Positions 1 through 6,482 of a stretch of 12,625 nucleotides of DNA are shown here, piece by piece (within the stretch, counting starts at the first letter, position 1; every line of letters begins with the position of its first letter). The stretch is from Perkinsus olseni. Taxonomy: Eukaryota > Perkinsozoa > Perkinsida > Perkinsidae. The notes beneath the pieces are model-generated. The model had not been told where the DNA came from, ran no database searches, and worked only from the letters and a program-made list of their open reading frames with translations. The translations under genes were made by a program, and so were the position numbers. Where the stretch lies: assembly GCA_013115135.1 (NCBI GenBank), contig JABANP010000905.1, forward strand, positions 1-12,625, written 5' to 3'.

Positions 1-250
1 GGTGTATTACGATTCGTACACCGAAAACTCGTACACTATCACTTCGTACACGGCTCGTACACTGAATACTCGTTCACTCATTGGATACATACATCGTCAT
101 TTCGTACACTTGAGACTCATACACGTAATACTCGTACTCATGATACTCGTACATACAATACTCGTTCATGTAGTGAGTCGTACACTTAAAGTTCGTGCAC
201 GTGAATCTCATACACTGGCAACTCGTACACGAGCACGACTCGTACACTTT
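1..250 (-). repeat. Left 15-bp minisatellite array
   Basis: The octamer TCGTACAC and close variants (TCATACAC, TCGTGCAC, TCGTTCAC) recur mostly every 15 bases, for example starting at 14, 29, 44, 55, 70, 102, 117, 132, 147, 162, 178, 193, 208, 223 and 240. A few steps are 11, 16 or 17. On the minus strand the core reads GTGTACGA, the same core as the array at 639-931, so the two arrays are inverted relative to each other. Read on the minus strand, the right-hand units give a V-Y/H-E-hydrophobic-x pentapeptide pattern. The array runs off the left edge of the window. No function is known to me; it is a degenerate minisatellite. Confidence 0.85.
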
Positions 251-406
251 GTTTGCTGAGTCGCATTTTTGGGCCGCGCGCTGGGTGCACTGACGGAGCG
301 GAGGAAGTTATATCGTCCATAGTGAGCGAACTGTTCGCGACACTCTGTGAGAAGAATTTAATTAGTGTGAGTGGTATGGTGGTTAAGATAGCGGGCTCTC
401 GATCAG

Positions 407-537
407 AAGGTCGCAAGTTCGATCCTTTGTGCAGGGACTCCCTTACCAGGGTGGAAGTAGACTGGTAGTAATGGGAGGAAGATCACAGGTTCGATCCTAT
501 GTGGAGAGACTCCCTTACCAGGGAAGAAGTAGAGGGG
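407..537. repeat. 72-bp direct tandem repeat, about 1.8 copies
   Basis: Two related copies lie head to tail: GTTCGATCCT starts at 417 and again at 489, exactly 72 bases apart. Both copies continue into GACTCCCTTACCAGGG and then GAAGTAGA. The stretch AGGTTCGATCC in copy 2, and AAGTTCGATCC after AGGTCGC in copy 1, resembles the T-loop (Pol III B-box) of a tRNA. The bases upstream of copy 1 do not fold into a convincing D-arm or anticodon arm. Because 72 is a multiple of three, the minus strand also reads as a 24-residue repeat, but no start or family signal supports coding. It could be a tRNA-derived short-repeat relic; that is inference. Confidence 0.7.
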
Positions 538-591
538 TGATAACTTATCAGAGGCGGCGATAAGAGGCGGGACAGCGCGAAAATTTTTTAA

Positions 592-620
592 GCAAGTCGC
601 GGAGCAGCTCCGCGACTTGC
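592..620. repeat. 29-bp palindrome, 14-bp arms with a one-base centre
   Basis: Arm GCAAGTCGCGGAGC (592-605) is followed by one A (606) and its exact reverse complement (607-620). Outside it, CGCGAAAATTT (576-586) and AAAATTTCGCG (626-636) continue the inverted symmetry imperfectly, so the whole of 576-636 could extrude as a cruciform or fold as a long hairpin. It lies just before the right minisatellite array begins at 639. Function is unknown. Confidence 0.9.
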
Positions 621-638
621 CTAACAAAATTTCGCGGA

Positions 639-931
639 GTGTACGAAATGACGGTGTACGACTTGAAACTGAGATTGTGTACGAAATGAGAGTGTATGAA
701 ATGCCAGTATACGAGTTGAAAGTGTACGACTATTATGTGTACGGGTGTTATATGTACGGGTATTACGTATACGAGAATCATGTATACGAGTTTTATATGT
801 ACGAATCTCTTGTGTATGAGTATTTTGTGTATGACTTTTCGGTGTACGAGTATTTCGTGTACGATTAGAAAATGTATGAGTATTGGAGACATGAGTCGAA
901 AATGTACGACTATTTGGTGTACGAAACGTGA
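639..931 (+). repeat. Right 15-bp minisatellite array
   Basis: About 19 units with core GTGTACGA (variants GTGTATGA, GTATACGA, ATGTACGG). Units start at 639 and 654, then after a 23-base step at 677, and from there every 15 bases to 917 without an insertion or deletion. Read on the plus strand in one frame it gives a V-Y-E/D/G-x-x pentapeptide repeat, with an in-frame TAG at 866-868 and the pattern continuing after it. There is no recognisable protein around it, so I call it a minisatellite. Its core is the reverse complement of that in the left array. Confidence 0.88.
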
Positions 932-1278
932 ACATCCCAGTCAACCAGGGGGTGTGTGCTGCTGCCGCGCCGAAGAGCAGTGTCAACGCTCTGCGGTTGA
1001 AGGACCGTCGCTGTGGAGGGGGCAGTCGTATTACAAACGGTAACTTGGTTTCCAGGTCCCACACCCGGAGTAGGATGGTGTTGATGAGCATGTTGAGCAT
1101 TACTTAATGAACGGAAGACGATGTCGGAGGATCCTGGTGGTGATGTTCTTGGTCTCAAGAGGCGCAGATGAGGAGCACGTGGCTGGGCAGTCGTTGTTGT
1201 GGTTGTCGTCGAAGGCTGGCTACGTTGAGAGAGTGCATCTTGTAGTTCCTCTGAGGAACTTATTACGGCTTATTACGG
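908..1278 (-). other. Open stretch in the same frame beyond the 1279-1773 stop
   Basis: After the TAG at 1279-1281 and two TAA codons close behind it, the same minus-strand frame is open from about 1269 down to a TAG at 908-910, roughly 120 codons. The predicted sequence is rich in Ser, Thr, Pro, Gln and His, with a run of seven Thr, like the low-complexity style of the frame upstream. Its last codons run into the end of the right minisatellite array. It may be the former C-terminal part of the upstream gene, cut off by the palindromic segment at 1244-1309. Low-complexity sequence often stays open by chance, so this is only suggestive. Confidence 0.3.
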
Positions 1279-1309
1279 CTATTGATGAGGAACTTCCTCA
1301 TCAATAGCC
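1244..1309. repeat. Two adjacent odd palindromes and a 10-bp tandem duplication
   Basis: AGTTCCTC (1244-1251), one T, then its reverse complement (1253-1260). Next comes TTATTACGGC twice in tandem (1260-1279). Then GGCTATTGATGAGGAA (1277-1292), one C, and its exact reverse complement (1294-1309), a palindrome with 16-bp arms. On the minus strand the segment carries TAG, TAA and TAA in the frame of the 1279-1773 open frame. The hexamer GAGGAA occurs on the minus strand at 1299-1294 and 1251-1246, 48 bases apart, bounding the stop-bearing part. Confidence 0.9.
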
Positions 1310-1773
1310 TCAGCAAACGGGGGTTCACCATGGTCGTTGTTGACGAGGGGGACGTGTGGTAGTTTGTCGTGGTTGGCGGCGGTGTCGTTTGGTGGATTGC
1401 TGTTATCACCAGGGGTATTGTGCGGTAATTTGTCGTTGTTGTTGATGTTGTTGTCTGGTGGGCTGCTGCTGGTCTTCGGGGGTTCCAGGGTAGGCTCATC
1501 ACTGGTGTTGTTGTGGACATTGGTGTTGGCTTCGGTACCAGGCACGGCGGCGTTCGCGGTCTTGGTAGCTTGCTCGTTGTTGGCGAGTTGAACCACCTCA
1601 ACACTTGAATGGGCTCGAGTGATGATACTGGAATCTGGAGGGGGTAGATGACCTTGGAGACGGCGGCTTCGACGGAGTGTAGACTCGGTCTTCTCGGATG
1701 ATAGTAGCGATTCGGGAGAGTAGAAGTCTTGCTCGGGCGATCTATCTTCCTTGTTAGCTTGGGAACTCGACAT
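1279..1773 (-). CDS. Hypothetical low-complexity acidic/polar protein
   Basis: A 164-codon open frame from ATG at 1773 to TAG at 1279. I recognise no enzyme family. The N-terminal third is charged and polar (SSSQANKEDRSPEQD at the start). A basic patch LRRSRRLQG near residue 33 resembles short basic linkers seen in retroelement polyproteins and DNA-binding tails. The rest is rich in Asn, Pro, Thr and Asp, with DKLPH occurring twice about 25 residues apart. There is no signal peptide or membrane segment. The opposite strand is also open but reads as an implausible all-hydrophobic peptide. The stop lies inside a 16-bp-arm palindrome, and the frame reopens beyond it, so the gene may be truncated. 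It could be a non-autonomous element relic or a spurious low-complexity frame. Confidence 0.4.
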   Translation of the reverse strand: MSSSQANKEDRSPEQDFYSPESLLSSEKTESTLRRSRRLQGHLPPPDSSIITRAHSSVEVVQLANNEQATKTANAAVPGTEANTNVHNNTSDEPTLEPPKTSSSPPDNNINNNDKLPHNTPGDNSNPPNDTAANHDKLPHVPLVNNDHGEPPFAEAIDEEVPHQ

Positions 1774-1866
1774 AGATGGAAATGAAGTGAATTGAGTTAT
1801 AGTTGTTGCACAAATACAGATAGTTAGTCAGCTTATCCATGCGTTTCTTAATTGAGCGTTTCCGCA

Positions 1867-1951
1867 GGGTGAGCGAGATTTGAGATGCGCTCAGCGGAGC
1901 GACGTAATTATCACAGAGAATCACCATGGCACGCACGAATCTCGCTCGCCC
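1867..1951. repeat. 85-bp segment bounded by 14-bp inverted repeats
   Basis: GGGTGAGCGAGATT (1867-1880) and AATCTCGCTCGCCC (1938-1951) are reverse complements at 13 of 14 positions, with 57 bases between. The size resembles a tiny MITE or a stem-loop element. I see no clear target-site duplication, so the mobile reading is weak. Confidence 0.5.
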
Positions 1952-2721
1952 ATTATTCGCTGCATGAAACGGTTGCAGCCCATCGGCTGAAATGGATAGA
2001 AGAAGAAGCTTTAAATCCCATTATACTCAATCCTATGTCCATCCCAGGTGTTGTTGAGTCAACCAGTGCGGGTGTTACTACTAACACGCGCAAAACGTCA
2101 CGCTATGTCCTTCTCAACGATTTCACCACAACCCTTCCACCTGTACATGATCGTGACGGACCTGAAGCGCCGCAAGGCCTTCAACCGTCTCATGAAGGCT
2201 ATAATGGAACACCTGGGAGTCACCGCTGCTGCGCAGCAGGACGTCCGGGGTGCTCAGAGAACCTGTTCTGAAATTCAGAATACATTGCAGAATGCGAAAC
2301 ACCAAAACAGCGTTCAGAGAACTGGCCCCGGAATACACTCTGGAAAGTGTTCCAGAATGGATTCCGAACGCGTTCAGTTACTGAACTTCAGTAGACTTCA
2401 GATTGTATTCCGAAACGTATTCCAAAATGCAAGATTTGGGTATGAGAAGACGCCGCTGCTCTCCGACGACGGCGGCAACTCGGATGAAGGATGACAGCAG
2501 CAGCTGGCGACGGAAGAGTTTTTGAAGACCACTCTTGTCACAAGCAACACTGTGCAGCATCGCACACGAAAGATATCCAGACTCTCGCTCCGCGTATAAA
2601 GCAGGCCAAACACCAGATATTTTCTTCCTTTGTGTTCTCGTGTCGCAGGCGCGCACGCCATTGTTTGTGAGATTGACTTCTGCTAGGCTTAAGTGATTTA
2701 CCATTGATCTGTTCATACGAA
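1952..2721. other. No confident gene; region of short inverted repeats
   Basis: A plus-strand frame from ATG at 2048 to a stop at 2494 (148 codons) has a basic, helix-like central part (around LKRRKAFNRLMKAIMEHLG), but no family signal and no neighbouring support. It may be chance or an exon. From 2270 to 2440 the sequence is full of ATTCCGAA/TTCCAGAATG-like words in both orientations, including GTTCAGT-T-ACTGAAC at 2372-2386, TCTGAA-A-TTCAGA near 2266-2278 and CTGGAA-AGTG-TTCCAG near 2341-2355. I see no tRNA or other RNA gene. Confidence 0.5.
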
Positions 2722-2741
2722 ACTCGACTCGACTCGACTCG
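2722..2741. repeat. (ACTCG)4 microsatellite
   Basis: Four perfect tandem copies of the pentamer ACTCG, ending in GAAAC. Simple repeat; no other feature is attached to it. Confidence 0.9.
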
Positions 2742-4000
2742 AAACTTATTGCCAGGCTTTACGGGCAGGAGCCCATAGCACTATACACGCCCCGCGCAAG
2801 CAGCGCCCGAGAAGGCATGACCAGCAGCACAGAGCCTCATAGAGTATGGCAATTGTGGGGTTAACTTTACAATGACTGCTGATGAATGGCTTCTTCACTC
2901 AACAGCGATGCAGCGGCAACGCCTTGTGAGGAATCCTCACCGAGGATCGTGAGGCCATTGACTCAGGGGAGTGGGCTGCGCCCACTGGGCATTACGGAAA
3001 AGTGAAGCCGCCTATGCACAGGAGAATGGGAAAAGTAGAACAACCAACCCGCGGCCCGAACAGTGGGCACAATGGGCTGGTTGTTCCAGAGACTGAAACT
3101 ATCGAGCCGTCATCTGAGATTTCCACCGAAGCCACCGCAAACCGGAGACTATCTATTCCGACGACGGTCAACGTAAGACAACGATGAACACCAGACGACG
3201 TACAAGGATAGATTCAGACTTCTCCTGCAAGGGCGGGATGGGATGGGAGAGAAAGAACGCCGGATATCAACTACACCAACCCATCGTATGAACCTCTGAC
3301 TTGTAACTCAGAGTACAACCGGTTACTAGCGAAACTAATAGCACGCACACACATGTCTCTTTATTGTGCAAACCGCACATCGACTTCTCCTGCACTGGCT
3401 CTTTCACCCTCCGTCCCTGAAGGGAACTTCACAGAAAGAAGTCAGAAGAAGGTTAACACACAAGTTACCATGGAAAAACATATAAGGGATCGAGTATAAG
3501 GATGTTCAATGACAATGTCATTTTACATGGTCGTGACAATACCGGTCACCAACAAGGGGGACATGCGTGTATGGCAGGTTCGGTCTATACTTGGTACCGG
3601 AGAACCCGGCCACCCCCGGCGACGAATCGTCGCCGACGATGACGCGTATAGACCTAGGGGGGATCTGTTCGTACGTTATTGAGATTCACTTCTTGTTACT
3701 CATTATGCGCCGATCGTCTTGTGCATGCGTGCATAGCGTATTCCGCTCGAGAGAGTAAGCTTAGAAGCAGGAGATAGACAGTCTTTACACTCCTTCTCGC
3801 CTCGCGTTGACTACGAGCAACAACGGAGAAGCAACACTTCTCCTATATCTGGGCATCTTGTTCCCTGGATTACACTGTGCCTCACATCGGCTACAAGTGT
3901 CGAGTTGTACATCGCTTGCATTTAACGGCGCCGCGCTCTATAGATTCTATGGTATAGAACATAAACTGTTTCTCAGTTATTTCTCGGTTTTTACATACCG
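2742..4000. other. Non-coding region upstream of the protease gene
   Basis: No frame longer than about 65 codons looks real here. It holds small palindromes: GTGAGGA-A-TCCTCAC (2926-2940), AGTGGGC-TGC-GCCCACT (2970-2986), AATGACA-A-TGTCATT (3508-3522) and CGGCGACGA-A-TCGTCGCCG (3617-3635). The last few hundred bases before 4001 must include the promoter and 5' leader of the protease gene. I see no canonical TATA box or splice-leader acceptor that I would defend; CTATAGATTCTATGG near 3940-3955 is the most A/T-rich motif. Confidence 0.5.
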
Positions 4001-5086
4001 ATGAATTTCGCTCACTATTTCTGGCTTGCCGCTGCTCTCTTGCATTTGGTGGGTTCTCAGGTGGTGAAAATCGACATTTCTCGAGAGCCTGAGGGTATAC
4101 ATCATTCAGTAGTGGCTAAGTTGAAGGTTGATAATGATGAAGTCTATCCGGTGGTAGACACCGGTACCCACTATTTGTTCTTCATTTGGAAGAACTGGTT
4201 TGAAGGTGTCCACAAAGGGGACTGCTCGAAGATCCTTGCGGGGTGTTACGAGTGCCCCTCGGGACCGTGTAAGGGCGGCCCCAAGACGAAGGTGACTTTT
4301 GGTGATGGCACACGTGTGAGCCTCTTTAAAGAAGAGGGGAAGCTACAGCACGACACCGGCACTACTCCGATCGAGTTCGGCTTGACCGCGAATTACGCGT
4401 CCCCCGATCAAAGCGCCCAGCCGCACGCCAGTCTCGGCCTCGCTCGTAACCCCAAGCCCGGCATTGGGTATCTGTCGATTGTCGAGCAGCTACTGTCCAA
4501 AAAGGTTATCGGCAGTAGTGCCTTCTCCCTCTACCTCAAGCGTGGTGATCATTCAACTGGACAAGTCATTCTGGGCGGTACCGATCCCAGTCTGTATAAA
4601 GCTCCCTTGTTGTTCCTTGCCGTCGATGGACGCGATTTTGCTGGGCTCGACAGCTTCGGAATCGGTGGCCCCAGCTTTCCATCTTTTCCTGTCGGAGACC
4701 AAGTTAAACTGGACACCGGGACACAGGGTATTCTTGTACCTGGAGTGGCCTTGATTAATATCATTCCTAATATCGCTGCACGTGCTTCGAGAACCGTGGA
4801 GATCAAAAGCAGCGGTCCGAGGTTGTTCAAAATCGCTTGTAGCGACCGTCAGTATCTACCAGATATGACCTTTTTCCTGAAGGGAGAGCATGGTGAGAAC
4901 GTCCCTCTGGTATTCAAGCCTGATGACTATGTTGAACCTCCCACCCAGCCCGGACAAACGGACTGTGACTTGATCATCCAAAGAGACGACTTCGGTGAAT
5001 GGCTTATCGGCTATCCAATGCTCTTTGGGAGGTACTTTTACTTTGAGTGGGATGCACATAAGATTGCCTTCGCTGACTTGGTATAG
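4001..5086 (+). CDS. Secreted pepsin-family aspartic protease (A1)
   Basis: A 361-residue intronless open frame encoding an endopeptidase of the pepsin family. A hydrophobic N-terminal signal peptide covers roughly residues 1-19 (core FWLAAALLHLVG). The first catalytic motif is VVDTGT with Asp53. The second is VKLDTGTQG with Asp238. Their spacing of 185 residues is very near that of pepsin (32 and 215). FGDGT at 100-104 lies where the flap loop is expected. Four cysteines at 75, 82, 85 and 90 could form the N-lobe disulfides, and Cys280 and Cys322 the C-lobe pair. A long propeptide is absent: only about 30 residues separate the signal peptide from the first catalytic region, so zymogen control may be weak or missing. 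The start is the first ATG, directly before the signal peptide. The Thr after the first DTG, in place of the usual Ser, is a mild variation. Secretion or a vesicle lumen is the likely site; the substrate is unknown. Confidence 0.93.
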   Translation: MNFAHYFWLAAALLHLVGSQVVKIDISREPEGIHHSVVAKLKVDNDEVYPVVDTGTHYLFFIWKNWFEGVHKGDCSKILAGCYECPSGPCKGGPKTKVTFGDGTRVSLFKEEGKLQHDTGTTPIEFGLTANYASPDQSAQPHASLGLARNPKPGIGYLSIVEQLLSKKVIGSSAFSLYLKRGDHSTGQVILGGTDPSLYKAPLLFLAVDGRDFAGLDSFGIGGPSFPSFPVGDQVKLDTGTQGILVPGVALINIIPNIAARASRTVEIKSSGPRLFKIACSDRQYLPDMTFFLKGEHGENVPLVFKPDDYVEPPTQPGQTDCDLIIQRDDFGEWLIGYPMLFGRYFYFEWDAHKIAFADLV

Positions 5087-5173
5087 GAATGCCATCAGCA
5101 TTCTTGATCACAACCCATGAAATACTATAAAGTGAGCTCATACGCAAAAGCCCAACCCCACGGGCTGCTTTTG
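5087..5173 (+). other. 3' flank of the protease gene with two hairpins
   Basis: Directly after the stop, GAATGC-CATCA-GCATTC (5087-5103) forms a 6-bp stem. Further on, CAAAAG plus CCC (5145-5153) can pair with GGG plus CTTTTG (5162-5173) around a small bulge. The second hairpin is followed by T-rich sequence. They may belong to the 3' untranslated region; no function is established and this is not a bacterial terminator. Confidence 0.35.
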
Positions 5174-5598
5174 TTTCGTTCAATCATTTCTATTGGTAGT
5201 GAATCCCGTAAAGGATAGCAGATAGGTGATGAAAAATCATGCGGGTAAAAAGTTTTTCAACCGTTGTAGAGCTCAGCCTGGCGTTCTGTAGTCCAGCAGA
5301 CTAAGTCGGGAAGCAAGCTTCGCGCTTGTCGCTAGCTGCAGCAAGCTGCCAAAGAGTAAACCCTTTGAGGCGCCTCGGCGTGACGAAACGGTTCAGTTGC
5401 CTGATGCCAAGACGAAAGCCAAGTTGTTATACAGTCCTCCAAATAAATTTGGAATATCGCGTTTTCCCCGCCGCTAGCTCCAACTGGGACGAGTTACGAA
5501 ACGAAATGTATAGGGATGACGCCATTTCAACATCGAGCTACACAGGCGCAGTGGAAGCACCATATCATTTGAATGTAGCACTCTCAGGGTGCGCCTAG
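5174..5598. other. Intergenic, no gene recognised
   Basis: Between the protease and the tRNA region I find no coding or RNA gene I can defend. A 90-codon plus-strand frame (5326-5598) has no family resemblance. The last 30 bases (about 5568-5598, with CACTCTCAGGGTGCGCCTAG) resemble the sequence ahead of the other plus-strand Arg-type tRNA copies. Confidence 0.5.
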
Positions 5599-5615
5599 CA
5601 TCGGCCGGTACTCCG

Positions 5616-5689
5616 GCTCTGGTGGCTCAATCGGATATAGCGTTGGACTTCTAGTCCAAAGGTTGCGGGTTTAAGTTCCGCCCAGAGTA
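5616..5689 (+). tRNA. tRNA-Arg (anticodon TCT), block A copy
   Basis: A 74-base cloverleaf. The acceptor stem GCTCTGG/CCAGAGT pairs fully, counting one G-U. The anticodon stem TTGGA/TCCAA encloses loop CTTCTAG, anticodon TCT at 5650-5652. The T-stem GCGGG/TCCGC pairs with one G-U, and the discriminator is A. The D-stem GCTC/TAGC has one mismatch (C-T), absent from the sister copy at 6942. It would decode AGA. There is no intron and no encoded CCA, as expected for a eukaryotic nuclear tRNA. No run of four T follows within about 20 bases. The mismatch leaves doubt whether this copy is functional. Confidence 0.8.
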
Positions 5690-5785
5690 GATGCACATCA
5701 GATCGGATCTGTCTACTCCTATGGCAGTCTCTGAGAGACTGTCTCTCTACTATACACTATCGCCGTTGAACGGAATGAAATGCTA

Positions 5786-5857
5786 CAGTCCTGGCGGGAC
5801 TAGAACCCGCAACCTTCGGCTCCAGAAATCGACGCGCTTCCATTGCGCCACAAGATC
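5786..5857 (-). pseudogene. Arg-CCG-type tRNA copy with anticodon changed to CTG
   Basis: Counterpart of the tRNA-Arg(CCG) at 7098-7169. The anticodon loop reads TTCTGGA, so the anticodon is CTG, nominally glutamine, instead of CCG. The acceptor stem GATCTTG/CAGGACT has an A-C mismatch. The anticodon stem TCGAT/GCCGA has another A-C mismatch. The D-arm (GCGC/GCGC) and T-stem (GCGGG/CCCGC) are intact. The pattern fits a decaying copy hit by transitions. A recoded tRNA is possible but less likely. Confidence 0.75.
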
Positions 5858-5890
5858 GACTAAAAGTGGTTAGTTACACTTCGTACTCGT

Positions 5891-5915
5891 GTTGGATCAA
5901 TCGGAGGAGTGTTCC
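5891..5915 (+). pseudogene. Possible 5'-half tRNA-Arg relic (D-arm)
   Basis: GGATCAATCGGAGGAGTGTT closely follows the D-arm of the Arg-TCT gene (GGCTCAATCGGATAGAGCGTT), with a few substitutions and one missing base. After it the likeness to a tRNA is lost. The same fragment recurs in block B near 7203-7227. It is probably the remnant of an older tRNA copy; a chance match is possible at this length. Confidence 0.4.
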
Positions 5916-5942
5916 GCTTGGATTCCTTTTTGACAGGAGTAG

Positions 5943-6053
5943 GCTGCCGCCAAACTATCGGCAGCACCCGAGCTGTGAAGCATGAATCCACTCTATGCAG
6001 GTGCGCCTAACGGCGCAAAACGCTAGTCGGCACTAGCTGCTGTCCGTGACAGC
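5943..6053. ncRNA. Run of four consecutive hairpins (block A), possible structured RNA
   Basis: Four perfect stems follow one another: GCTGCCG/CGGCAGC (5943-5965, 9-base loop), TGCGCC-TAAC-GGCGCA (6002-6017), GCTAGT-CGGC-ACTAGC (6022-6037) and GCTGTC-CGT-GACAGC (6039-6053). A fifth, GCTGTCT/AGACAGC (6171-6191), follows the tRNA relic. All recur in block B with stems unchanged, while the loop of the second changes from TAAC to TAGC. I do not recognise an RNA family. It could be the leader of a Pol III transcript or simply recently duplicated sequence. Confidence 0.4.
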
Positions 6054-6068
6054 TTGATCCGTTCACCA

Positions 6069-6142
6069 GCTCTAGTGACTCAATCGGATGGAGCGTTGGA
6101 CGTCTAATCCAAAAGTTGCAGATTCAAGTATCGCCTAGAGTA
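6069..6142 (+). pseudogene. Arg-TCT-like tRNA relic, block A
   Basis: 74 bases that keep a full acceptor stem (GCTCTAG/CTAGAGT) and anticodon stem (TTGGA/TCCAA). The loop is CGTCTAA, so the invariant U33 is G. The T-stem GCAGA/ATCGC has two mismatches and the D-stem ACTC/GAGC one. The TCT triplet itself is retained. It is probably not a working tRNA. Its counterpart is at 7381. Confidence 0.8.
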
Positions 6143-6482
6143 TACGTGTATGCTACCACATCAGATCGGAGCTGTCTGTTCTTAAGACAGCCCTTCCTGA
6201 CTATACGTTGTCTCCGTCGTCTCGCACTCGTAGTGCTAGTCACTAGCGCCTCGGCCAAACTGTCAGTGATTAGTTAGTATTGGATGGCTCCATCTGCCGT
6301 GTAGGGGGTTACAAGTGCTTCGAGATAGCTTGCGGCTCGAATGCAATTCAACTGTGATCATGCAATATTCCAAGAACTCACCATCGGACACTGCCCGGCG
6401 TTTCTCGCTTCAGCGAAATTGAGTGAGCACAGCTTGTTTGTTGTTAAGCATTGGAATATGTATCATCAGAAAGATCTCCTGC
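6143..6482. other. Spacer between tRNA block A and tRNA-His
   Basis: It holds the GCTGTCT/AGACAGC hairpin (6171-6191) at the end of block A. After that comes unique sequence with faint echoes of the block (GCCAAACTGTC near 6255 resembles GCCAAACTATC at 5949). No gene is seen. Confidence 0.4.

Larger units (their letters stand above)
5599..6207 (+). repeat. tRNA block A, about 610 bp, duplicated at 6908-7519
   Basis: This block and the one at 6908-7519 match along their whole length at a constant offset of 1312 bases from about 5750 onward, and 1326 before that. The 14-base change in offset is due to an insertion in block A near 5731-5744. Content in order: tRNA-Arg(TCT), an antisense Arg-CCG-type copy with a changed anticodon, a tRNA-like D-arm fragment, four consecutive hairpins, and an Arg-TCT-like relic. 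Similarity ends at CTATACG (6207). Confidence 0.92.

Noticed and set aside
617..868. Secreted or structural pentapeptide-repeat protein
   Set aside because: The start falls in the palindrome, there is an in-frame TAG while the repeat continues past it, and no flanking domain is present.
1..931. CRISPR array
   Set aside because: Units are 15 bp with no unique spacers of constant length, and the rest of the window is eukaryotic.
1337..1591. Plus-strand hydrophobic open frame of 84 codons
   Set aside because: It is the antisense of an Asn/Pro/Thr-rich frame; its Leu/Val/Gly-only composition follows from that.
3294..3313. tRNA-like anticodon arm CTCTGA-CTTGTAAC-TCAGAG
   Set aside because: The loop has eight bases, and no matching acceptor, D- or T-arm is found around it on either strand.
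5145..5173. Rho-independent terminator
   Set aside because: The surrounding genes are eukaryotic; the hairpin is noted only as a possible 3' UTR structure.
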